NCBI RefSeq assembly: GCF_000002875.2
Contig: NC_009404.2
Span: forward strand, 657,501-721,500
Direction: 5' to 3'
Length of the DNA: 64,000 nt
From: Leishmania infantum JPCM5
Taxonomy: Eukaryota; Euglenozoa; Kinetoplastea; Trypanosomatida; Trypanosomatidae
A model generated the notes under the pieces. That model was not told where the DNA came from. It searched no databases and saw only the letters and a list, made by a program, of their open reading frames with translations. Shown in pieces: positions 1 through 9,400 of this stretch (positions are counted from its first letter, which is position 1; each line of letters starts with the position of its first letter). Made by a program: the position numbers and the translations under genes.

Positions 1-2201
1 TTCGTCACGTAGCTAAACGACGGCAGCTTCGACACAGGCGCCTCTGTGAAGTCCGTCGCGAGCGGGCGACTCTTCTCTGAGGCGTGGTAGCGCAGTCCGC
101 TGACCGTGTATACACCCGCCGCGTGCCCGGAGACGCGGAGAGCCGGCTCGAAGCAGCTCGCCAGGTGGCCAGCCGCAGCTCTTTTCTCCAGAATCTCCTG
201 CCCATACGCCTGCAGCTTAGGAATCGCGTACACGCGGCCACAGCAGACCAGCAAGGCCGCAATCATATGCAACCAAGCGCGGGTGAGGGGCGACGTGGCA
301 GCCCTCGACACCGACATCGTCGTCATCGCCGCGGTAGACGCGCTGGCGGTGTCGTCTTGCCGCGCCGCTGCACTCGCCGGCTCTACGCGCACGCAGCGCT
401 GCTGCAGCGTCCAGAGGAACATGAGCGTGAAGGGCAGCCCACTCACGCCGTAGCCTGCCATGAGGGCACAGAGCACGTTCGCCACCGACACCACCGTCAG
501 CGGCGTGACTCCTTCCGTTTCCTTCGACATCCGCTTTACCCACTCCTGCGCGAAGGCAACGTCTTCCTCGTCCGTGAACAACGTCTCCGTGGCTGTGGGT
601 GGTGACGGCGTTGCCGAGAACGCATCCGTAACTTCCGCCACACTTGCTTTGTTGCCACCGCCGCCTTCTACCGCGATGTGCTTCGGAGCCGGGATGCCGG
701 CGAGAATGCCGGTCAGCACGCGCGAGGCGAGGTGTCGCTGCACATCGTCGCCGCTGCCGTTGAGGTAGCATTCAAGACCATCCGTTACACGAATGTCTCT
801 GCGGCCCACCAGCGGCACGGAGCGCAGGTACGGCGCGGCCACGACAAGGAGCCGCAGCGCCAGCGTTGGATGCGGTGTGCCACTGCTCTGCGCTGCCTCG
901 AGCAGGTGCCACAGCGAGACAAGGATACGCTGCAGCTGCGACGCATTGTGTCGCAGGTGGGTAGAGCGAAGAAGCCGACTGGTTAGCATCACGACGGCGT
1001 CGTGTGTCTCCTTCTCGAGACGCGCGCTCTCTACACCGTCCTCGTTTACAGCGGCGGCCCCGTCGGCGGTGCTGCCGGCCATGGGTAGCTGCATAATGCT
1101 CACAATGTGATCCAGCACCACCGCCGGGCGACCGCCCGTCATCGGCAGCACGTCCACACAGGCCTGCAGAGAGCGTAGCACACCAATACGCACGCTCGGG
1201 TCAGACGTGCGCTGCCCCACATCGCACAGACACTGGTACACGAGGAAGCCCAGCTGCTGTGGGCGGCGCTGCATGGCGGACACAATGTCGCGGAATACCA
1301 GCGACGGCACGTGCGGTATGCCCCACCCATTTTGCGCCTCTAGCAGCGCCGTGACGCGGTTCAGCAGCCCCTCCACGCCGGCCGCGGTGGTGCAGGCTGC
1401 CGTCGCACCAATGCCATGGCTGCAGGCCAGCGCGTACACGACATCCTGCTCCTCCGTTTCCGCCGGCAGTTTCACGATGGGGCTGGCCACCGACGTTACG
1501 TCGGCGCCGCCGTCGTGCCGCTTCGCCAGGAGATGCACGCTTGCATCACTCAGCGGCTTCTGCGCACGCTTCCGCAGCACGAGAATCAGATTGACGATCA
1601 TGGCCTGCATGATGACCGCCGCATTCCCGGCCAAGGCGGTGTGGATGCAGTTGGCGATGTTGCCGAGTGCCAGGATCGCGGCGTAGCGCGTCTGCACCGT
1701 GTTTGCACACTTCCGCGACTCTATGTGATCGGACGTCATCTGCAGCAGCTGCGGCACAAGGCGATCCTTGTTGTCGGCGATCAGCCGACGTGCCGAGTCC
1801 GTGTTGGGCTGAGTGCTGAGCCGATAACACAGCGTGCTCAGCACATCCGCGGCACCAATGTGGTAGCGCGAGACACTTGTTGAGAGCAGCAGAGCGCAAA
1901 TATCTACGCTGTGAGGCACAAAGTCCACCACGCGGGCGGCGTGCTCGATCAGAGAGCGCAGCATGAGTACCGACACCATCACTTTCTTTTCCTTCTTGCT
2001 TTCGAGGTGGATGAGAAGAAGTTTGCCGATCTTGCGGCACACACGGGGGATGCGCTCGGGGTTGCTGGCGATGTAGCTGTTCAGCTTCGCCAGCGCATCC
2101 TCGTCGGGGCCTCCGTGGATGTTGTCGGGGTAGACGGAGACGATGAAGTCCTTGAAGCGGTACTTCGTCTCCGAGCACGTACACGAGTTGGTGGCGCCCA
2201 T
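1..2201 (-). CDS. EFR3-like plasma-membrane scaffold protein (3' end cut by window edge)
   Basis: An uninterrupted minus-strand reading frame starts at the ATG at 2199-2201 and runs off the window (about 733 codons). The protein begins MGATNSCTCSETKYRF. Gly2 with Ser6 fits the N-myristoylation consensus, and Cys7/Cys9 are palmitoylation candidates. The next part (FIVSVYPDN, then an alternating helical region with RVCRKIGKLL) resembles the N-terminus of EFR3 proteins, which are acylated helical-repeat rods that recruit phosphatidylinositol 4-kinase III-alpha to the plasma membrane. The remainder is all-helical, HEAT/armadillo-like, about the usual EFR3 length (~800 aa). The EFR3 assignment rests on N-terminal similarity recalled from memory. 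Other acylated HEAT proteins remain possible. Open reading frame and acylation motif are seen directly; function is inferred. Confidence 0.6.
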   Translation of the reverse strand, partial: MGATNSCTCSETKYRFKDFIVSVYPDNIHGGPDEDALAKLNSYIASNPERIPRVCRKIGKLLLIHLESKKEKKVMVSVLMLRSLIEHAARVVDFVPHSVDICALLLSTSVSRYHIGAADVLSTLCYRLSTQPNTDSARRLIADNKDRLVPQLLQMTSDHIESRKCANTVQTRYAAILALGNIANCIHTALAGNAAVIMQAMIVNLILVLRKRAQKPLSDASVHLLAKRHDGGADVTSVASPIVKLPAETEEQDVVYALACSHGIGATAACTTAAGVEGLLNRVTALLEAQNGWGIPHVPSLVFRDIVSAMQRRPQQLGFLVYQCLCDVGQRTSDPSVRIGVLRSLQACVDVLPMTGGRPAVVLDHIVSIMQLPMAGSTADGAAAVNEDGVESARLEKETHDAVVMLTSRLLRSTHLRHNASQLQRILVSLWHLLEAAQSSGTPHPTLALRLLVVAAPYLRSVPLVGRRDIRVTDGLECYLNGSGDDVQRHLASRVLTGILAGIPAPKHIAVEGGGGNKASVAEVTDAFSATPSPPTATETLFTDEEDVAFAQEWVKRMSKETEGVTPLTVVSVANVLCALMAGYGVSGLPFTLMFLWTLQQRCVRVEPASAAARQDDTASASTAAMTTMSVSRAATSPLTRAWLHMIAALLVCCGRVYAIPKLQAYGQEILEKRAAAGHLASCFEPALRVSGHAAGVYTVSGLRYHASEKSRPLATDFTEAPVSKLPSFSYVT

Positions 2202-2877
2202 CGTAATACTGGCAGTGGTGGTACTGGCGCACTAGTAGTCGTGACGGTGGTGCGCTGAAAGGGCGGTAGTGCTCTCCCTGCAAGAGAGTCAGGAGGAGGG
2301 GTCTGTGTCTATGTACGTGGAGGTAGAGTGAAGAGCGGCACAATCCACCCCAGCACTGACTGCGCGTAGTGCAGCCGACAAGATCGACGGACGGAGTGGG
2401 CAAAAGGCAGCGGCAGGGAGAGAGAGAGAGACGGCGATATACACGGCTTCATGGAGCGAGAGCACATAGAGTGCAGGCGTTTCAAGAGAAGAGGGACGCG
2501 CCGGCGAATCCGTGAACGTCCGCACATACATGTGTGCGCAGTGATGATAGGAGGGAGGGGGAGAGAGATGGGGCCGGGGGGTCTCGTGCACCGACATGCA
2601 CCGAACGATCGAGCATCGGCACACATGCGCGCGCCTCTCTGTCTCTCTATGTGTGTGGTGATTCTTGATGGAGANNNNNNNNNNNNNNNNNNNNNNNNNN
2701 NNNNNNNNNNNNNNNNNNNNNNNNNNNNNNNNNNNNNNNNNNNNNNNNNNNNNNNNNNNNNNNNNNNNNNNNNNCCCTCACCTACTCCACCGCGTACTGG
2801 CGGATCTAACAGGAGAGGGGGGGGGGAGAAGACGTAAGGCGGAGTCGTCAAGCGTGTTGCGTCTCCGGCTGTCTATG
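2202..2877. other. Intergenic spacer between the BRO1-like and EFR3-like genes
   Basis: No supported gene. It carries a purine tract at about 2419-2436, which is a pyrimidine tract on the sense (minus) strand. The first AG below it is near 2360, a plausible spliced-leader acceptor for the EFR3-like gene with a 5' UTR of about 160 nt. The spacer is interrupted by the 100-base assembly gap. Confidence 0.6.
2675..2774. other. Assembly gap (100 Ns)
   Basis: Exactly 100 N characters, the conventional placeholder for a gap of unknown size. It lies in the spacer downstream of the BRO1-like stop codon, so the true spacer length and any repeat there are unknown. Confidence 0.98.
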
Positions 2878-5736
2878 TCATCGCTTCGCGCGTTTGGACG
2901 GCGGCGGTGAGGCAGTGGCAGGTGCGCTGCTGGACCCCTGCTGACGCTCTTTCTTGTTCGCCTTGAGGCGGCGGAGCAGGCTGCCGCTCACCGCTGCTCT
3001 GGTGGCGCCGTCCCCCTCCATCACAGCCACCTCTTTTGCGTCTGCCAGCTGCGAGGAGCTGACGGAGTCGGAGGCGTCGTCGGCAGCTGGCTCAGGCAAG
3101 AGAGGCTTCCCAACCGGTGAAGAGGTGCCGGCGCGCTTGTGAGAGGACGTAGTAGTGCTGCTCCGAGAGGCGACGTTGTCGACGCGGTTGGTGGGGTCTG
3201 CAGCCTTGATGACACTGCCGCCACCATTGGCACTCGTGCTTACGGAGTCTCCTCCTCCTCCTCTCTCTTCGTCTGCCTCCTTGATGGGCTGCTTGGTGGG
3301 GCTGGGGAGGAAGCGGACGTCACGCAACTGGCCCAGCGGCGTCACGACAGCCTTCTTCTGCATGTCGCGCAGTTCCGCGGCCGCGCTCTCCACGTGGGCC
3401 ACCACCATAGGGGCCTCTTCTAGCACCTGCACCATTGCTTCAATGGCCGCCTCCGCCTCGGCATACTGCGGGGCCGGTGCGGGCTCATCTTCTTCCGCGC
3501 CAGCGGCGTTGCCGTTGTCGTCCGAGTTCCGCGTGTGGGTGCCATCACCTACCCTGTACCGCGGCGGCCGCGGTATCGATCGGCGGGGGGCCGTCGCGGT
3601 CACGTGCGTCAACAGTTCAATGCCAGACTGCCTCGCCGCGTCTACCGCTGCTGTGCACGCCTGCACCTGTGCAACGGTGACGCTGCCGGGGCTGCACATC
3701 AGCACGTCTCGTGCATCCCTGCAGACATCACCGCTCTGCGCCAGGTACGCGTGAAGCTCGCTGCTGATGGGGACAAGGGCATCGAGGAAGGCGCTGCGGG
3801 AGTCGACCTCGGCGGGTAGCTCAAGTGCCTTCCACCGCTGCAGCGCTACAGCCGCTCGCTCGCTCCACACCGCCAGCTCAGCACGAGTATCCTTGAGCAA
3901 AGGATGCGCAGCGCAGCGGGCACCGACGTAGGCGTCGTGGTCCTCCTGCCAGGCGGCGGCCACGTCAACGAAGTCCTGCGCAGCCGCCTCGACCGCCTCG
4001 ACTGCTGCATTGACAGCAGCATCTAGAGAACCCCATGGAGCCGCCTGCGGCAGGAGAGCCTCCAGCGCGTCCAGGGCCTGATGAAGGGTGTTCGGTGGCT
4101 CAATGAAGAGCAAGAGCTTTCTCTGATCGCGCTCGACGCGCTGGAGCAGACTTGCGAGTGTCTGCTGCGCCTGCCCACACTCCTCCTCCTGCGCCAAAGC
4201 CAGTTGAAGCGTGCTCGTGGATGGCAACGAAGCGAAGAGGCTTGCGCGAGGCTCGAAGAGCGCGCTCTCCTCCGCCGCATCCGCCGCACCGCCGCCGATA
4301 GCGGCTGTTACATCCGGCACGTCACGGCTCACGACGTCAGCGGCTGCTGCCTTCACGAAGAACACGAGCTCGTTCTCTCTTTTGTACCGCTGCAGGCAGC
4401 CACACACGTCCTGCAGGAGCAGGCGGAGGTACGGATAAACATGCACCACATCTGCAATCGTGGCCGCCGTCGGGGCACCGTCGTTGCGGCCATCCGAGCT
4501 GGCAGCACCCGCTGCTCTGGATGCCGATCTGCCCTCACCGTGGAGCAGGAGCGCGTGAAGGCTCGGGTACTCCGTGGCCGGCTGGAGCGCCGTAACAACG
4601 GTGTCGTCATCGGCCTCATCCGAGCTGGCAACACCCGCTGCACTGTTCACTCTGCTGCCGCCGCGAGGTGCCTCGTCACGAGGCCGGTTCGCTGCCGATG
4701 CGCTCGCCTGGCTAGCACCTTTGAAGAAGGACGCCAGTCGACGCCCCCACCATTGCCGCGACTCGTGCTCCATCTGCGTGTGCGCCTCTTCCACTCCCCA
4801 CTGCGCGTCGCAGCTGCGTAGGAGGGTGTCGGCGTACTGCATGTGGCCGAGAGCCACAGCCATGTCTGGCACCTTACTGGCCGAGTAGTACCACGTGGCT
4901 TTGTGGTAGTGGTAAGTGGCGAGCAGGAGGGAGGGCAAGAGCTGCAGCGAGCTGCTAGCGGAGACGCACCCTGGGAGTTGCAGCTGCGCGGCATCGAAGG
5001 CGAGCTTCGCCAACACGTCCGGCTTGTCCTTGGTGGATGCAGAGGAGAGGGCGTACATGTACTTGGCCACTGCCGAACACAGCATGCCCATATCCCTTGT
5101 TACGCCCAGTGGTATGCGGCTGCGCAGGTGTCGCAGCGCGAGTGCGGAAGGGGAGCTCGGACTTGCGTGAAGGGCCTCTGACCAGCGCAGCACGTCGACC
5201 GCCAGGCGGCAGTGCTGGGCGGCCAGCTTGGCGTTTTGGTTCGGTGCCGCGACGGAGCCACCGCCGCCCAGTCTACGCGAGGCGTTGGACGAAATCATTG
5301 CTGACGCATCCGACCGCACGCGGGCCAGATAGCGCAGTCCAGCGTCCATGTGATAAAGCGACACGTTAAACAGGAACACCAGCGCCTCGCCGCGCGGCGT
5401 GTGCACAGGGACAGTGACGAAGCTGCCACCGGGGCCTCCAGCCGGCACCAGGATGACCGGCGGTACGTCCAGCAGCTGCCGAACACGCAAGGGCCACGCG
5501 CCGATCGCCTCGTCCATGGCGCACAGCAGCGCCACATACTCCTTCACATCTCGCGCACCGCGGGAGACATTGGTGAAGACGTCCGGTGAGGCGGTCGCGT
5601 AAGACTGCATCATCACGAGGGTGTTGAGAACCTGCTCCGATGGTGCCTCCCTCGCCACCGCTAGCGCGTTCGTGATGAGCGTCACCCAGTCGAGCGGCTG
5701 CGTCCGCGAAGCCGAGGAGGGGAGGAAGGCGTACAT
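2878..5736 (-). CDS. BRO1-domain-like (ALIX-type) protein
   Basis: A complete 952-residue frame, ATG at 5734-5736, TGA at 2878-2880. Residues ~1-330 are helical with the layout of a BRO1 domain, including a segment YHKATWYYSASKVPDMAVAL followed by a helix on spacing typical of the BRO1 TPR-like core. Residues ~480-720 are a second long helical region comparable in position to the ALIX V domain. The last ~200 residues are low-complexity and rich in Ser, Pro and acidic residues, ending in a basic Lys/Arg cluster. BRO1 proteins bind ESCRT-III and act in multivesicular-body sorting, scission or signalling. A gene of this type is expected in trypanosomatids, but the call rests on pattern similarity, not on an alignment. 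The basic C-terminus could be a nuclear signal. Confidence 0.55.
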   Translation of the reverse strand: MYAFLPSSASRTQPLDWVTLITNALAVAREAPSEQVLNTLVMMQSYATASPDVFTNVSRGARDVKEYVALLCAMDEAIGAWPLRVRQLLDVPPVILVPAGGPGGSFVTVPVHTPRGEALVFLFNVSLYHMDAGLRYLARVRSDASAMISSNASRRLGGGGSVAAPNQNAKLAAQHCRLAVDVLRWSEALHASPSSPSALALRHLRSRIPLGVTRDMGMLCSAVAKYMYALSSASTKDKPDVLAKLAFDAAQLQLPGCVSASSSLQLLPSLLLATYHYHKATWYYSASKVPDMAVALGHMQYADTLLRSCDAQWGVEEAHTQMEHESRQWWGRRLASFFKGASQASASAANRPRDEAPRGGSRVNSAAGVASSDEADDDTVVTALQPATEYPSLHALLLHGEGRSASRAAGAASSDGRNDGAPTAATIADVVHVYPYLRLLLQDVCGCLQRYKRENELVFFVKAAAADVVSRDVPDVTAAIGGGAADAAEESALFEPRASLFASLPSTSTLQLALAQEEECGQAQQTLASLLQRVERDQRKLLLFIEPPNTLHQALDALEALLPQAAPWGSLDAAVNAAVEAVEAAAQDFVDVAAAWQEDHDAYVGARCAAHPLLKDTRAELAVWSERAAVALQRWKALELPAEVDSRSAFLDALVPISSELHAYLAQSGDVCRDARDVLMCSPGSVTVAQVQACTAAVDAARQSGIELLTHVTATAPRRSIPRPPRYRVGDGTHTRNSDDNGNAAGAEEDEPAPAPQYAEAEAAIEAMVQVLEEAPMVVAHVESAAAELRDMQKKAVVTPLGQLRDVRFLPSPTKQPIKEADEERGGGGDSVSTSANGGGSVIKAADPTNRVDNVASRSSTTTSSHKRAGTSSPVGKPLLPEPAADDASDSVSSSQLADAKEVAVMEGDGATRAAVSGSLLRRLKANKKERQQGSSSAPATASPPPSKRAKR

Positions 5737-6499
5737 GCGCGGTGCGGCCCCTTGTAGTGTTTTCCTGTTTTGCTTTATAATGCCTGATGCTGTCGCTTCT
5801 CTGCTAGGCAGCGGTAACGTGCTTGACTGCCTTTCGTCGAGGGGAGGGGGTCAACACATCGACGTGAGCGATGACGACTCGTACTGACGACGCTGAGATC
5901 CTGTGATGCGTGCGGCGTGTTCGACGTGCACGGGAGGTAGCGTGGCGGGAGGCGAGGCAAGAAAAAAGGGAGAGAGGAGGTGGGGCTGAGAAGATGCGAT
6001 CCACGGAAGGAAGGAGGGCGTGCGGGAGGCGCGCGCACCATGGATGGCAAGCGCCCGATGGGCTCCAGAAACAACCAACACGGAGCAGCACCAACACTCA
6101 TGCGACGCTGCGTGACATGGACCGATGAAAGAGGGCAGAGGTTATCGTTCCCTCCTTCATGATCGTCATCGCACCGCTGGCCATGGCAGCTGATCGGTGT
6201 CACAGTGGCCGCCACCGGGTCAGCCCCCCACACGTAGATCGCGTTAGGTTTAGCTTTTTTCACTGATGACATCAATGCGTGCACACACGCTCAGCATCGT
6301 GACCAGACACGCCCTCGTCCAGTCGCATGCGATGCGTTGTCGCTGCCGCTGAGGCAACGATCTGGCCACAGAAGGAAAGCGGAGATGTGCTGGCCCCCTT
6401 CCCCCGACACACACACAGATGGACGCGCGGACACGATCCGCACCATCTTGCGGAGAACGCGCTTGGGCCGCAAGCGTGGGACAGCTGTAGCTCGGCACT
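5737..6499. other. Intergenic spacer upstream of the BRO1-like gene
   Basis: No supported gene; short frames here are Arg/Pro/His-rich noise. A long purine tract at about 5951-5986 is the likely sense-strand pyrimidine tract that directs trans-splicing of the BRO1-like mRNA and polyadenylation of the gene upstream of it. Confidence 0.6.
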
Positions 6500-9400
6500 T
6501 CAGGCGCAAGATCCCTCCATGAAGGAGCGCAGCTGCATGGCCTTGGTAGACCCCAGACGTTGAATGGCTTCGCGCAGCGCCGGGCCAGCCGACGGCGCCA
6601 CCGTGTGCATCAAGTGCAGGCCTACAGGCCTCAGCGCCACTGCAAACGCCGCACCGAGAGGCGTGCAGAGCACCGCCACAACGTAGGCAAGCACGGTGTA
6701 CAGCGCATCCGCGCCAGGGGCCGCAGCGTGTTCTTCAGCGGAGGCCATGATGCCCACAAGTAGTTCACTCATTAGGCGGCCGCAACGCAGCAGCAAGAGT
6801 ACGACGGCCTCGTTAACGCCTGTGTTAGAGGCTGACGAGGCACCGAGGCTGGCGAGAATGGCCAGGAGTACCTCCGCCTGCAGCCTATGCTGCGGCACTT
6901 GCTCTCGGAGAGGGGTGGAGCAGGAGAGGGTTGCATGTGCCAGGAACGGGGTGCTGCTCCACATGACGGTGAAAACGTGAAGAGGATCGCGCGCCTCCCA
7001 AAGCAGCCGCAGCACCACTGGCCATGTCGCGCGGTGAGCGAGTGGAGAATGGCACACAACAGAGGAGTCGTCTGACGCAGCACAGTGCTCCGCCAGCAGC
7101 AGACCAGCTGGAGACGCCAGTGCCAGCGCGCGAGCCCGCGTCGGCCCTCCCTTACGCAGGTATGAGCGGACTGCTTGGTGCAGCCGAGCCAGCATCTCCT
7201 GCGGCACATCACTGAGAAGCGACTCTACCGACAGCACAGTCAGGAGTGGAAGCAGCCGATTCAGGTCGAGCGAGGCGGTCATGCCCGCAAGGAGGATAGA
7301 GACAGCGACCTCTGCCTTCCAGCCGCCGGCAGCGGGCTGCGATAGAACGGGAGTGATGCGCTCGAGCAGGGCCGCAGCAGTATCACGTGACACTGGCGCC
7401 ACCGTCACGATCCTTAGCAGCCCCGTGTCGACAGTGTCCCACGCCGACTGCAGCGGCTGCGAATTTGAGAGGCGCTTTTCGATGCGCGCGCACAGTCTCT
7501 CCTGCGCCAGCTGCGCGAGGAGGCGCTGGTGGTTTGCGGCCAGCTGACCGCTGAGGGTCACCATGCTTGTTAGCGCCGCCATGCTTGCGGATGGGCTGCC
7601 GTCGGGTGGTGGTGGTGGTGGTGTGGCGGACAGCGCCAGGGTTGAAAGCACAAGAACCGCCAGGCAGCCTGACGCGTACCGAAGTGCCGGCCCCAGCACC
7701 GCCTTCAGTGGCTCTTGCGTGAGAAACGCCACCGCCTGCAGCACGTCACCAGCGCTGACCGACGTACTTGAGGCGTACACGGAGGACGTTACCGAGGTAC
7801 CATCGTCGTTTCCACCGCCGCCGCCACTCCAGCCAAGACCAATGGTGTCGGCGGACTGCACGTAGCCGTTGGCCAGAGACGCTGCCGTCACGAAGAGCTC
7901 GCACAGCAATGTCAGGGCGGCTTGACACGGTGCCGACGTCAACGAGCGCAGTATGTTCCTCTGCGACTGCTCCGCTGCCGCCGCGTCTGCCGCATCATCA
8001 CTGGCACTACCACCACCGTCGCCGCCTTCCAGGTGCATCGCTGACGCCTGAGCAACCTTCGCCAGGGCGACGATAACGTGCCCTGCGCCGCTGCCACCAA
8101 TCAGCAGAAAGCCGCGCCCTCTGTCGTGCAACCTGTGGCAGGCGTGTAGAAGCAGCAGCAGCGAGCGCAGCACGCGGCGGCACGAGCTTGGGTCCGCCAT
8201 GTTGCATCGGCTGTACTGCACCGCCAGCGATGTGCACCCCTCGAGGGACAGAAGACCGTGCTGAAGGACTGTCGTAAGTCCGACAACCAGTTGCGTCTTC
8301 CACTGGAGGAGCACCGGAGTCTCGCGGCTGTAGCCCTGCTGCTGCGTTGCGTTGCCCCACGCCACCAGTACCTCTTGCAGCACGGCGATAGTGGACATCT
8401 GCACTTCGGGGTGCACCTCCACCAGCTGCGCCGCCGCCACAACAACCGGCAGCAGCGCTCGTCGCGCCTCATCATCGTTTTCGCGGCCGGTGGTGGTGGT
8501 GCTGCTGCCCGACGCACTGATCGAGTGCAGCACACCGTAAAGCAACCACATGGCCGCCTCCTTGGCTGCGACATCGAAGGTGAGAGAGGCAGCCGCGGAG
8601 TGACCGCCGCCGGCGCCGAGGTCGAATGTCATCGGCCCTCGATCCTCGCCTGCGCCGCCACCCCCGCCAGCCCCACCGGCTTCACTCAAGATGCCACCCA
8701 TGCCCTCTTCGCCGTACTCCTCCGCGTACTCCTTGGTGTCCTCGCTGTCGCTGCCACCGCCGCGCACGGTGTCGGCTGCGCCCGCCTCCTCCACGGCCGC
8801 GAACATGTCCGTGTCCCGCTTAGCGATGTCCACCTGCACATGTGGCGGGCGCGCCTGCAGCACTGCGCGGATGCCGTCAAGGTACATCTTTAGTGATAAG
8901 TCGGCCCCGCCGGCCTGGAGAGGTTTCCATGTGCTGCGCGGCGACAGTGGCAGCGTGTAAATGGACTGTGCAACAGACACCCACTCCCTCCGCGTCGCTG
9001 CTGCAATGGCAACGTCCACTTGCACCGCAACGTCTACAGGGTTTAGCAGCCACACGTTGCCGCGCGCTGCGGGTGGCGAAGCCTCTGTGAGCCCCTCCAT
9101 CGCCATCCTCCAGAGAACAGCGAGACGCCTTGATACACCGTCGTCCAGCATCACGCGTCGGCGGAGGGCTGCGCTCTGCCCTCGCACCCGCACGTTAGCC
9201 CGAAACGCCGCGTTGGCTTCATCAGGGGGTATGAAGGTCACGTGGTCGAGGCACTGATGCAATAATGCGTGCCACAAGTCGTGTTGCTCACGCGCGCCTG
9301 CCAACGCCGCCTGCCCCCGTTCGCGCTGCTGCTTTAGCGTGTAGATGTGCACGGCATCAAGTGCCGCCGTCACCACCGTGGACGAAGAGGCGCGCTGCCC

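Noticed and set aside
1546..2403. A 285-codon minus-strand frame overlapping the EFR3-like gene
   Set aside because: Its protein is Arg/His/Pro/Cys-rich with no pattern, whereas the frame starting at 2201 encodes an ordered helical protein over the same DNA.
5775..6284. A 169-codon minus-strand frame in the spacer upstream of the BRO1-like gene
   Set aside because: No conserved pattern; Ser/Pro/Arg-rich and lying across the pyrimidine tract expected to direct splicing.
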